Of a stretch of DNA of 37,726 nt, positions 7,738 through 16,900 are shown in pieces. Under the pieces are notes generated by a model. That model searched no databases. It was not told where the DNA came from and worked only from the letters and a program-made list of their open reading frames with translations. The stretch lies in the NCBI GenBank assembly GCA_945957245.1, contig CAMFLD010000001.1, positions 1 through 37,726 of the forward strand. The letters run 5' to 3'. The position numbers and the translations under genes are program-made. The stretch is from an uncultured Flavobacterium sp. (GTDB taxonomy: Bacteria > Bacteroidota > Bacteroidia > Flavobacteriales > Flavobacteriaceae). Each line of letters opens with the position of its first letter. The first letter of the stretch is position 1.

Positions 7738-8976
7738 TTATTTGATGTTGGCTGTGGCAACACTGTCCAGTTCTTTTTTTAACGGAGCCATATAAGCCAT
7801 ATATTTTTGTCTGTATCTGCCTTCCATAGGGGTTGATGTTGGCAGTTTCAGTTTTAAGGCGTCAACCTGAACTCCATTTTTCCAAAAGCGGTAGCAAACA
7901 TGTGGGCCTGTGGCTAATCCGGTGCTTCCTACTTTACCGATTACTTGTCCTTGTGTTACTCTTTGTCCCCGTTTTACTAATATTTTAGACATATGCAGGT
8001 ATTGAGTAGAATAGGTTTTGTCGTGTTTCACCTTAACAAAATTCCCATTCCCGGCTGTATATCCTGCCTGTTCTACAACTCCTGATGCTGTAGTCATGAT
8101 AGGTGTTCCGGTTGGTGCGGCATAATCTGTTCCTTTGTGGGCCTTCCAGATTAGCTGTACAGGATGAAATCTGTTGCTGGAATAGTGTGATGTAATATTG
8201 ATGAATTTCAATGGTGCTTTTAAGAAAAAGCTTTTAAGGGTTTTACCTTCTTCATCATAATATTGTTGTTTTCCCGAGCTTCCATCAGGTGTGTATGGGA
8301 AAGCGTAAACTTTTTTCCCTTTGTATTCAAAGAAGCAGGCTTTTAAGCTATCTACTCCATCATAAATGGTATCGTTGATATATCTTTCGGTAAATTTCAG
8401 TCCAAATTTATCGCCTTTCTGAAGTTTAAAGAAGTCAATTGACCATGCATAAATCTTAGCTATTTTTGGTGCCAATGCCGGGTCAACTTTGAGATTTTGC
8501 AGTGTTTCTGATAAAGAACCGTTCAATGCTCCGGCAATAGTTCGGGTTTTGAAGGTTAGCGGTCTTATTTTTTTGTGTGCCGTTATGGAATCCCTAAAGT
8601 CAATTACATAATAGTTCAGACGGTCAGGCTGGTAAATGAATAGTTCTATTTTGTTGGTTTTGCCCTTGCTTCTAAGGATAGTAAACGGCTTTCCTTTTCT
8701 GATGCTTCTCACATCGAAGGAATCCTTTACTTTCTCTACTATTTCATGGACTTGAGCACCGTTTAGGTTTTGGTGACCCAAAATGCTTCCAAAAGTATCG
8801 CCAGACTGGATGGTATCGTGAACCACATTAAAATCATGCAGGTTGAACCCAAACTCTACTGTTTTAGGTTTGGCTTTGGCAACTATAATTTCTTCTTCCT
8901 GAGTTTTATTACAAGAACTAAAAACCGAAATAAGAAGCGTAATCAGGATAGCTTTTTGGAAGATTTTTGACATCAT
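7738..8976 (-). CDS. M23-family (LytM-like) peptidoglycan endopeptidase, lipoprotein
   Basis: The 412-residue product starts with a lipoprotein signal (hydrophobic ILITLLISVF, lipobox FSSC), so it should be a membrane-anchored periplasmic protein. A LysM/OapA-like region (HDTIQSGDTFGSIL, residues about 53-70) precedes a C-terminal LytM domain. The first zinc-site motif HxxxD is present (H280, D284 in AHKGTDYAAP), and YLHM gives the mid-domain His. The usual HxH motif is HVC: H359 is present but the third zinc ligand is Cys361 (GPHVCYRFW). The family cleaves cross-linked peptidoglycan peptides. ATG 8976 and 8973 are both possible starts; one base separates the former from the TDO stop, so it is the last gene of a coupled three-gene unit. 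Confidence 0.88.
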   Translation of the reverse strand: MMSKIFQKAILITLLISVFSSCNKTQEEEIIVAKAKPKTVEFGFNLHDFNVVHDTIQSGDTFGSILGHQNLNGAQVHEIVEKVKDSFDVRSIRKGKPFTILRSKGKTNKIELFIYQPDRLNYYVIDFRDSITAHKKIRPLTFKTRTIAGALNGSLSETLQNLKVDPALAPKIAKIYAWSIDFFKLQKGDKFGLKFTERYINDTIYDGVDSLKACFFEYKGKKVYAFPYTPDGSSGKQQYYDEEGKTLKSFFLKAPLKFINITSHYSSNRFHPVQLIWKAHKGTDYAAPTGTPIMTTASGVVEQAGYTAGNGNFVKVKHDKTYSTQYLHMSKILVKRGQRVTQGQVIGKVGSTGLATGPHVCYRFWKNGVQVDALKLKLPTSTPMEGRYRQKYMAYMAPLKKELDSVATANIK

Positions 8977-8977
8977 T

Positions 8978-9910
8978 TTAGTATCCTTCTCCCCAGTTTT
9001 TTAATTCTTCTTCGCTCCATAATTCCGGAAAAAATATACGGCGTTGGTATTTTGGATGCATGTATTTTTTCCAATCACTTCCGCCTGTTGCTTCTCCCGA
9101 GCCTTTGCCGCTTTCAATGTATTTCCTGGCTGCATTTAAATGGCCCATGACCCAAGTAATATTTACGGTATGGTCGTAGTGACGCATGGCTTTTACTAAT
9201 TCAGGATTTTTCTGGTCTGCTTCAGGCAATTGTTTGAATTTCTGCCAAATATTAATCGTGTTGTATTCCTCCATGTAACGCAGGAACTCTTCTCTGTATT
9301 TTCTTTCGAATTCAAGGATTAAATATGATTTCTCTCCGGTATGGTAATCTTTTCCTGCCGCCTGCCAGTATAAATGCTCAAAAGCATGCGAATAAGGCGT
9401 ATTACGGTCGATTGTTGCCCTGAATCGGTAATCTATCAGATTTATCAAATCAGTAGAAGAGAACTCAATTAAACGGTATTGTGCGCTTTGGAAACCACTT
9501 GCCGGAGTCAGTGTATTTCTGAATTTCATATACTGTTCCACTTCCATTCCGTCTCCCATGATATCGAATGAGGTAGTAAGCATGTCAAAATAGCGGCTAA
9601 TTCTTCTCAGTTTTTCAGTAAAAAAATCCGTCTTGGGTTTTTCCGTATGGCACAGCTGCTTTATTTCCCAAAGCGTCATCTTAAATAAAAGCTCATTTAC
9701 CTGATGGTACATGATAAAGACCATTTCATCCGGCAATACAGTTCTTTGAGTCTGCAGATTGAGCAGGGCATCGGTTTGAATGTAGTCCCAGTAGGTAATT
9801 GGTTTTGACCAAAGTAATCCTTCTAAGTGTGTTTCTGTTTTTTGATTTATTGCATCAAACTTTTCATCTAATGCCTCGAGTAGTATGTCTGTGTTAGTTT
9901 TAGTAGTCAT
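8978..9910 (-). CDS. Tryptophan 2,3-dioxygenase family protein
   Basis: The 310-residue product has the TDO layout. The distal heme-pocket His H69 lies in MYHQVNELLFKMTLWE. The substrate-carboxylate Arg lies in SGFQSAQYRLIE. The probable proximal heme ligand is H257 in WVMGHLNAARKYI, followed by a TGGS loop (GEATGGSDW). TDO opens the indole ring of L-tryptophan to N-formylkynurenine. Flanking motifs differ somewhat from animal TDO (LLFKM for LWFKQ), so the substrate could be another indole compound. No kynureninase or other kynurenine-pathway gene is nearby. Its ATG overlaps the stop of the DUF3108 gene (TAATG), and the peptidase gene follows after one base, so translation is coupled across all three. 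Confidence 0.85.
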   Translation of the reverse strand: MTTKTNTDILLEALDEKFDAINQKTETHLEGLLWSKPITYWDYIQTDALLNLQTQRTVLPDEMVFIMYHQVNELLFKMTLWEIKQLCHTEKPKTDFFTEKLRRISRYFDMLTTSFDIMGDGMEVEQYMKFRNTLTPASGFQSAQYRLIEFSSTDLINLIDYRFRATIDRNTPYSHAFEHLYWQAAGKDYHTGEKSYLILEFERKYREEFLRYMEEYNTINIWQKFKQLPEADQKNPELVKAMRHYDHTVNITWVMGHLNAARKYIESGKGSGEATGGSDWKKYMHPKYQRRIFFPELWSEEELKNWGEGY

Positions 9911-10686
9911 TAATCATCTATTTTAACCATAAAAGGACTTTTCAATCCTTTGAAGCCTTCAAGGTCGGCTTTTAATGAGCCAACAGCAAGACTTGCTTTT
10001 ATTCTTAGTGGAATTTTGTTGTCGTCATCGGATATCCAAACCGTCAAACTTTCTTCTTCTTTGAAGACTCTTCCTGATTGTACAATAGGTCTGAAAATCA
10101 TTGCTGGAGCGATGCCAAATTTAGTTTTTAAATTTTCCCTTCCTATGAATTTTAACTTAAACTTATAAATTTCGTCATCAAAGAACATATCAACTACAAC
10201 CGATTCTCCAACTTTAAGTTTGTCAATGTTTGGATGGTTTCTTAGGTAATAAAACGTGGAAACAATATCCTGAACGTTTTCGGTTACAGAAAAAGATTTT
10301 TCTGTTTTGTTTTTATAATCCTTTACAAGGACTTTGTTATTGTCCTGATTGAAGAACCCTTCCTGATTTTTGGTATAGCCTCCTTCATCAATTTTCCTTA
10401 CGTATTGATATGGTTTGTTGGTGACTTTATCAAAATAACTTTCGTAGGTATCGTCAACTTTAAAGAAAAAGCGTGACATTCCGACAGTATAGCCTTTACC
10501 AATGGCGTGGTATACTTTTTTGTTATCGCGAACTGCTTCTTTAATTTCCAGCGTGGCATAGCCGGCATTTACAAATCCATAATGTATTCTGAATTTGAAC
10601 CATTCTCCCGAATCATAGGCATCTGGTTTGGGAGAATCAAAACTTACAGTTATAAAAACCAATAATAATAAAAAATATTTTTTCAT
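9910..10686 (-). CDS. DUF3108 domain protein, exported
   Basis: The 258-residue product has an N-terminal signal peptide (KKYFLLLLVFITVSF) and a beta-rich body. The body carries the DUF3108 start pattern GEWFKFRIHYGFVNAGYATLEI and later blocks AIGKGYTVGMSRFFFKVDDTYESY and VVDMFFDDEIYKFKLKF. No lipobox Cys is seen, so it is likely periplasmic or outer-membrane associated. The DUF3108 fold resembles lipoprotein-carrier-like half barrels, but no activity is established and I assign none. It is first in the unit with TDO and the M23 peptidase, and its TAA overlaps the TDO ATG by one base. A good promoter lies 43-73 bases upstream. Confidence 0.8.
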   Translation of the reverse strand: MKKYFLLLLVFITVSFDSPKPDAYDSGEWFKFRIHYGFVNAGYATLEIKEAVRDNKKVYHAIGKGYTVGMSRFFFKVDDTYESYFDKVTNKPYQYVRKIDEGGYTKNQEGFFNQDNNKVLVKDYKNKTEKSFSVTENVQDIVSTFYYLRNHPNIDKLKVGESVVVDMFFDDEIYKFKLKFIGRENLKTKFGIAPAMIFRPIVQSGRVFKEEESLTVWISDDDNKIPLRIKASLAVGSLKADLEGFKGLKSPFMVKIDD

Positions 10687-10728
10687 GTTTTTGAGTTTGC
10701 TTTTATACTGTTAGTGCAATATCTGTTC

Positions 10729-10760
10729 CAAAAGTACCAAAACAAAAAAACCCAGTCAAA
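10729..10760 (-). promoter_or_regulatory. Promoter of the DUF3108-TDO-M23 unit
   Basis: On the minus strand TTTG (10760-10757), a 20-base spacer and TACTTTTG (10736-10729) fit the Bacteroidota -33/-7 pattern. The -33 element lies inside the stem of the terminator at 10746-10777, so the end of the candidate sRNA and this promoter overlap. Confidence 0.6.
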
Positions 10761-10860
10761 TTAATGACTGAGTTTTTATGCTATTAACTAACCAAAAAAC
10801 TATAAATTATGAAAATTTATCCAAAAAATATAGAGGAAACCACTCCTCGATTTTTTGATG
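10744..10860 (-). ncRNA. Candidate small RNA of about 115 nt
   Basis: This is a minus-strand unit with its own promoter (10864-10895) and intrinsic terminator (10746-10777) in a 390-base gap without convincing genes. The predicted RNA has a 5' hairpin, GAGGA-GTGGTT-TCCTC (10848-10833), then an AU-rich single-stranded stretch, then the terminator hairpin. That layout is typical of trans-acting sRNAs. The OmpA-operon terminator at 11028-11057 isolates it from upstream transcription. A plus-strand 26-codon ORF (10809-10889) overlaps it but has no recognised promoter. A conserved flavobacterial sRNA (Rfp18) has, from memory, been reported in F. psychrophilum; identity with it is untested. Expression is inferred only. 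Confidence 0.5.
10746..10777 (-). terminator. Terminator of the candidate small RNA
   Basis: AAAAACCCAGTCA pairs with TGACTGAGTTTTT (one G-U in the minus-strand RNA) around a six-base loop, with seven A at 10744-10750 giving the U tract on the minus strand. Upstream minus-strand transcription already has its own terminator. Confidence 0.65.
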
Positions 10861-10863
10861 GTG

Positions 10864-10895
10864 CAAAGATAGGGCATGTAATTGCATAATTACAA
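10864..10895 (-). promoter_or_regulatory. Promoter of the candidate small RNA
   Basis: TTG (10895-10893), a 21-base spacer and a perfect -7 box TATCTTTG (10871-10864) read on the minus strand. Transcription should begin near 10860. No coding gene follows within reach before the terminator. Confidence 0.6.
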
Positions 10896-11027
10896 GCGAT
10901 TTGTCAACTTTAACAGTTATTTAGTAAAAAACAGGTTGTTTAATGGTTGATTTTTGAATTATCTTTAAAAATATTGTGCTTTTTTTAATATTTAAGTGAA
11001 ATTACAGACTTATAACCCTTTAATAAC

Positions 11028-11057
11028 AAAAAAAGCCGAACAATTAGTTCGGCTTTT
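11028..11057 (-). terminator. Terminator of the adhesin-SprF-OmpA operon
   Basis: An 11-bp stem (AAAAGCCGAAC / GTTCGGCTTTT) with the loop AATTA begins 20 bases after the OmpA-protein stop. Seven A at 11028-11034 give the U tract on the minus strand. Confidence 0.9.
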
Positions 11058-11076
11058 ATATTTTTAAGAATCAGAA

Positions 11077-12939
11077 TTACTGAACAATCAGGAATTCAGA
11101 ACGACGGTTAAGTGCATGTTGTTCTTCAGTACAATCTTTACCGCAATCAACTTTCGGTTCCAGTTCCCCCATACCTTTTCCTGATATTCTGCTGGCAGGG
11201 ATACCTTTTGAAATAACATATTGAACTGTTGCTTTTGCTCTTCTGTCAGATAATGCTAAGTTATATTTATCACTTCCTCTATTATCTGTATGAGATTTAG
11301 CAAGGATAACCATTTTTTCATTATTTTTCATCACCTGAACAAGTTTATCCAATTCAAATGCACCTTCCTGTGTGATATTGCTCTTATCGAACTCAAAGTA
11401 GATCGGTTTAAGAATAACTTCTGTAGGTGTTACGATGACATCGATTGGTTGCAATGCAGCATCAACTTTGGCTGTTGGGCCTTTGCTTTTGCCAACTGCA
11501 AATGTATTTCCTTCGAAACCATCTTTTGAAGCCTGAACTACATAAGGTTTGTCGCATTCAACTCTGTATTTAACTTCACCTTTTGCATTTGACATTTCTG
11601 TAGCGATAACATTTTTCTTGTCATCAAGAATTGAAACACTTGCATTAGATAAAATCTCGCCTGTTTTAGCATTGGTAACAACAATTAAAACATCAACTCC
11701 GCAGATTGGACTTACAGCAAAGATATCATCATTTCCATTTCTGTTACTTGATAAAAATCCTGCTCCTTTAGTACCGTTGAAAGTAAATGCGAAATCGTCT
11801 TTTTCAGTATTAACCGGCTTACCTAAGTTGGTTGCTTCTCCACCTGATAAATCAATTTGATAAACATCCAATCCTCCTAAACCTTGTTTCCCGCTTGATG
11901 CAAAAAATAGGGTTTTGTTATCATCAGAAATGAATGGGAAGCTTTCGTTTCCTTCTGTATTAACTTTATTACCTAAGTTCTGAGGCTCTCCGTAAGTTCC
12001 ATCATCGTTAATAGCAACTTTCCAGATATCGGTACCACCAATACTTCCGGGTCTGTTTGAAGAGAAGTATAATGTTTTTCCGTCACGGCTTAAGCTTGGG
12101 TTACTGTTGGAAAATGTTTTATCATTGAAAGGTACTTCAACAATATTACCCCATTTATCACCAGTTTTTGTAGCTTTGAATAAGTAAACCTGACTAACTT
12201 TAGCATTGGCTTTCTTATTCTTTTCAGATTCTTTTTCTTTGAAACTTTCGCTTGCAAAATAAGCTGTGTTACCATCCGCACTAATGGTTATAGGGCCATC
12301 ATGCCATTTTGAGTTTAAATCTCTTACCGGTACTGCATTTGTAACCTTTCCGTTATCATAATCTGCGCGATAGATATCCAAATAAGGCTCGTCTGTCCAA
12401 CCGTAAGTTTTGCGGGCACCATTCCTGGCGCTGGCAAAATATACTGCATTGTCATAAAGCACTGCTCCGAAATCTGATTTATCACTGCTTATGTCTGATG
12501 CATCAACATTATACAATTTGGTTTTATCCAAAAGTTTTGGAACATAATTAGGATTTTGCTTGAATGCAATAGCTCTTGAATCTGAAGGAACTGCGGCTGC
12601 AAATTTTTGCATTTGTCTGTTAGCTTCCTCATATTTTCCATTAGCTTTCAACATTTGAGCATAACGATAATAGGTTTCTGCATCCTGATTTGTTTCTGTT
12701 GCTTTCGCATACCATTTAGCGGCTTCTTCAGTATTGAATACGTTATAGTAACTATCAGCTAATTGTTTGTATACATAAGCATCTCCTTTACCGTTTTCAA
12801 CCAGTTTAAGATATTCCTTTGCGGCATCAACATATTCAAAACGGGCAAATAACTTATCCGCTGCTTTTGTGTCTTTGTTTTGAGCAGAAACTGTAAAGCT
12901 AATAGCTACAAAACTTAATACTATATATAGATTTTTCAT
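11077..12939 (-). CDS. PorE-like OmpA-family protein (TPR, beta-propeller, OmpA domain)
   Basis: The 620-residue product has a signal peptide ending at VSAQ and TPR-like helices (about 25-135, e.g. DAYVYKQLADSYYNVFNTEEAAKWYAKA). A PD40/WD40-like propeller follows with repeats such as FSSNRPGSIGGTDIW, FASSGKQGLGGLDVY and LSSNRNGNDDIFAV. Next come a carboxypeptidase-regulatory-like domain (about 410-485) and an OmpA C-terminal domain (about 505-620) with the peptidoglycan-binding Asp/Arg set in SHTDNRGSDKYNLALSDRRA. This order is that of PorE-type T9SS proteins, which link the outer-membrane machinery to peptidoglycan. It is the last gene of the operon with the type B adhesin and the SprF-like protein, so it is probably a dedicated partner for that substrate. 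Many paralogues exist in flavobacteria, so it is not necessarily the core PorE. Confidence 0.85.
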   Translation of the reverse strand: MKNLYIVLSFVAISFTVSAQNKDTKAADKLFARFEYVDAAKEYLKLVENGKGDAYVYKQLADSYYNVFNTEEAAKWYAKATETNQDAETYYRYAQMLKANGKYEEANRQMQKFAAAVPSDSRAIAFKQNPNYVPKLLDKTKLYNVDASDISSDKSDFGAVLYDNAVYFASARNGARKTYGWTDEPYLDIYRADYDNGKVTNAVPVRDLNSKWHDGPITISADGNTAYFASESFKEKESEKNKKANAKVSQVYLFKATKTGDKWGNIVEVPFNDKTFSNSNPSLSRDGKTLYFSSNRPGSIGGTDIWKVAINDDGTYGEPQNLGNKVNTEGNESFPFISDDNKTLFFASSGKQGLGGLDVYQIDLSGGEATNLGKPVNTEKDDFAFTFNGTKGAGFLSSNRNGNDDIFAVSPICGVDVLIVVTNAKTGEILSNASVSILDDKKNVIATEMSNAKGEVKYRVECDKPYVVQASKDGFEGNTFAVGKSKGPTAKVDAALQPIDVIVTPTEVILKPIYFEFDKSNITQEGAFELDKLVQVMKNNEKMVILAKSHTDNRGSDKYNLALSDRRAKATVQYVISKGIPASRISGKGMGELEPKVDCGKDCTEEQHALNRRSEFLIVQ

Positions 12940-12958
12940 TTTTAGGATTGCTTTTAGG

Positions 12959-13879
12959 TTAGAAATATCTTGGTGAACGTGATACTTTTTTCGGGAAATT
13001 CAAATCAAATAACAGCATTACCTCATGAGAAGCCGGTGTATCGATTTTTAAATCCGAAACAATATGATCATAAGCATATCCAATTTTCAGACTTGGAGTG
13101 ATGGCAAAATTTACCATCGCTCCAAAGGAATCTTGTAATCTATAAGTTGCTCCAAGCTCTAACTTATCATACATTAAGAAGTTAGTAGAAACATCAACAG
13201 ATGTAGGCGCTTTAACCGCTGATTTAATCATCGCAAACGGTTTAAATTTAAGGTTAGGATTAATATCAAACACATAACCTCCGGTTAAGAAGTAGTGAAT
13301 AACATCTGTACCATACTGTCTACCATTGAAATCTAAATATTTAGATTTTAACATATTTGGGACAGAAAAAGCCAAATAGTATTTGTTTGTATAATAAAAT
13401 ACCCCTGAACCAATATTTAAGAAAGTACTGTTTGGATTAGCTGCATAAAACGGATCGCTGGTTGAAGGTTGAGGCAATGTAGGATAAATTGTTGCAAAAT
13501 CTATCTTATGCATCGTAGCCCCAGCCTTTAATCCAAAAGCCAGTTTATGTTCTCCTCCTAAATTCAAAGTATAAGAGAAATCTCCGTAAACATTGGTTTC
13601 GTCTACAGGACCAATCTTATCTGAAATTATAGAAAGACCTAATCCTACATTCCTTCCAACCGGACTGTGTAAAAAGAATGTACCGGTTGTAGGAGCACCT
13701 TCCAAACCTACCCATTGGGCACGGTAAAGCAAACCTCCGGACACTGTTTCCTTCGAACCTGCATAAGCTGGGTTCATTACACTCATATTGTACATGTATT
13801 GCGTGTAATGTGGATCTTGCTGAGCTCTTAACTCGTTAATCGCTAAAGCCAATATCGCAATGAAATATATTTTCTTCAT
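12959..13879 (-). CDS. PorP/SprF-family T9SS outer-membrane protein
   Basis: The 306-residue protein has a signal peptide (KKIYFIAILALAINELRAQ) and the family opening QQDPHYTQYMYNMSVMNPAYAGS. A series of amphipathic beta-strands ends at MLLFDLNFPKKVSRSPRYF, consistent with an outer-membrane barrel of about 14 strands. PorP/SprF proteins are needed for secretion or surface attachment of specific T9SS substrates, and SprF serves the gliding adhesin SprB. This one lies 33 bases downstream of a giant protein with a type B T9SS tail and 19 bases upstream of a PorE-like gene. The context says it is the cognate partner of that adhesin. No promoter is seen in the short gaps, so the three genes form one transcript. 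Confidence 0.9.
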   Translation of the reverse strand: MKKIYFIAILALAINELRAQQDPHYTQYMYNMSVMNPAYAGSKETVSGGLLYRAQWVGLEGAPTTGTFFLHSPVGRNVGLGLSIISDKIGPVDETNVYGDFSYTLNLGGEHKLAFGLKAGATMHKIDFATIYPTLPQPSTSDPFYAANPNSTFLNIGSGVFYYTNKYYLAFSVPNMLKSKYLDFNGRQYGTDVIHYFLTGGYVFDINPNLKFKPFAMIKSAVKAPTSVDVSTNFLMYDKLELGATYRLQDSFGAMVNFAITPSLKIGYAYDHIVSDLKIDTPASHEVMLLFDLNFPKKVSRSPRYF

Positions 13880-13912
13880 CTTGTTTAGTTTTTTTTAATG
13901 CAAATTATAAGT

Positions 13913-16900
13913 TTATTGTGCTCTATTGATGTAAATCCATCCTGTAATCGAATCCCCAACGTTTCTATCAATTACATAGAAATAAGTTCCATCCGGAAGT
14001 TCATCTCCATTATCAGATTTTCCACCCCATTCTTTAACGTAATTAGCTTTAGAATAAACTTTCATACCGTATCTGTTAAAGATAGTAAGTTTTTTAACAT
14101 CAAAACCTGTCAAATCAAACACATCATTGAAACCATCATTATTTACCGAGATACCTTTCTGGATCTGACAAGCAATGGTAGTTACTTCAAATGGTGCTGA
14201 CTCAGTCGAACAACCATCAACAGTTACTGTAACGGTGTACGTTCCAACTGCCGGCACATTCAAACTTTGGGCAGTTCCCACTTCAACATGAGAGGCATTC
14301 TGCCATGAGAACGTTGCTGTTTCAGGGTTAAATGAACCGTTAACCGGAGCTGCATTTAAAACATAAACACTTTGACATCCACCATTAAGTTCTACTAGAA
14401 CTGGTGGAATTATTGTGATTTGAGCAGTTCCTGATGCTGCCACCTGACAAATTGAAGGATCTGCATTAACTGTATAAGTAATCGTGTAATTACCAGCCGG
14501 GCTTGATAAATCAATTGCACCTGTATTAGGGTTGATGATTAATGAACCGGTAGCACTGAATGTTCCACCTGTTGTAAATCCGGCACCCAAGTTTGGCAAC
14601 TCTATGGTAGAGCTGTTAGCCGAACAGAATGGAGTATCATAACTAAAGGTTGTAACCGGTGTAACTACAGGGTTTATTACAATACTAAACGTACCGCTAT
14701 TAGCTACCTGACAAGTTGCAGCATTGGCAGCAACAGAATAGGTAATGGTATACGGTCCAGCATTACTGTTAGCTAAATCGATAACACCTGTAGCTCCATT
14801 GATTACCAAACCTGGTGTTGAACTGAAGGTTCCACCTGAGGTAAATCCGGCAGACAATGTTGGCGTCAATGTAGCCTGAGCATTTTTACAAATTGGAGTA
14901 GTATAACTAAATCCAACTACTGGTGTAATAACCGGATTAATTGTTATTACAAAGTCTGTCGAACCTGCTACTCTACATGTTGTAGCGTCAGCCGTCGTAG
15001 TATACGTTATGGTGTAAACACCAGGTGTAGTTGAGGCCAGATTAATTTCACCTGTTACCGGATCTAAAGCAATTCCGGTAGAAGGATTCGATGTAAATGT
15101 TCCTCCTGTTGTGAATCCGGTAGCAAAAGTTGGCGTTGGATTAGAAGTTGCATTTTGGCAAACTGGTGTTGTATACGTAAATGACGTTACTGGAGTAATA
15201 ACCGGATTGATAACAATATCAAATGTATTGCTGGTTGCTGATAAACAGCTATTTCCTGCTAAAGCATAAGTTATTGTGTATGGTCCGGCTGTACTGGCTG
15301 CCAAATCAATGACTCCTGTCGTACCATCTATAACTAATCCTGCTGTTGAACTAAATACACCGCCGCCAGTAAATCCGGTTGCCAATGTTGGTGACAATGT
15401 GGCCTGAGCATTTTGACAAATAGGTGTTGTATAAGTAAACCCTACAACTGGTACTATAACATTGGTAATTACTACCGTAAAAGTTGTTGACCCAAAAGAC
15501 TGACAAGTAACCGGATCAAAAGGAACTGTATACGTTATATCATAAGTTCCTGAAGTCGTACCCGAAAGCGTAATCTCTCCAGTACTTGCATTAAGTGCAA
15601 TTCCAGTAGAAGGATTTGACGTCCATGTTCCTCCGGTTGTAAATCCTGTCGCAGAAGTATCTGGTAGTGGATTTACTCCTGAGTTTTGACAAACAGGAGT
15701 TGTATAAGTAAATGTTGTTTCCGTAGGAATAGCATTTACAGCATCAATAATTACCTGTACTCCATCAGACACACATCCTGTTGATAGGTCTTTAACAACT
15801 AAAGTATGTTGACCCGGAGCTACACCACTAAATGTAACACCTGATTGGTAAGGGCCATTATCAAGGCTATACTGGTAGTTAGATACGGTCATAGCATAAG
15901 TACCTACATTACTGTAATCTTCAGGGTCTGTTGTAGTCCAGTCAGAAGGATTCCATGTAGTGCTTGGAAGCGTTGCTGTATTTAATCTTCTGTATGTATA
16001 TCCTGTTTGACCAGCCGGAGTAAATGTTGAACCATCTGTTGGACCCCATTGATCTACAAGTACATCTGCAGAAGTAGTTAATCTAATGTTATCATTATTA
16101 TTCACACCTGCACATCCTGTAAAGGTCTGGTTAGGTGTAACTCCCGGTGCATTGGCGCTATTACTTACTTTAATAACATTAGTAGCGTTGTTTAATATCG
16201 TTCCTGATAAAACTAAATCACATTGTAAGTTTTCTGTTGTAGGTGGTGAACCCCAAGTATAGAATTTCAATTTGTAATTAGCTAAATTAACAGGAACTCC
16301 TGTTGCATTGTAAAGCTCAACATAAGTTAATGATCCGGTATCAGCATCAGTAACCTCAGAAATAAACAGGTTACTTGGCACAGGTAATCCTGTAGAAACT
16401 GGTGAAGTTACAGTTACCGAACCAGTAGGAGTAGTACAAGACGACTGTGTTACAGTAAACGTCGGATCTTCAACAGTATTAATAACAACATTAAACTGTC
16501 TTTCACTAACACATCCATTGGTTCCCTGAGCATAAATATAAATTGGATTAACTCCCGGGTTAGTAATGGTGTAATTAGAACTGTCAATTAGTGTACCTGA
16601 TCCTCCAGGTCCGCCAGTGGCAGTATAATAATTTCCAACAGTTAAAGCAGGCAATGTAAATGTATCACAAGCAGCTACTGAAGCTTGAGTAAGCACTGGT
16701 GAAGCAAGAATCTCAACTTGAGTAGTCGTTGTAAATGCTGCACAACCACCAGTTGCGGCAATTGTATAAGTTACTGTATAAACTCCAGGTGTACTTGCTA
16801 CCGGAATAATATCTCCTGAAGTACCATTAATTACTAAACCTGCAGGTGAAGCAGAGAATGTTCCTCCATTAGTTCCTGTACGTATTATAGCTTGAGGAAC

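Noticed and set aside
10809..10889. Plus-strand 26-codon ORF (MKIYPKNIEETTPRFFDG...)
   Set aside because: It overlaps the candidate sRNA in antisense, has no plus-strand -7 box or clear product, and its length is expected by chance. Kept only as an alternative explanation of any conservation.
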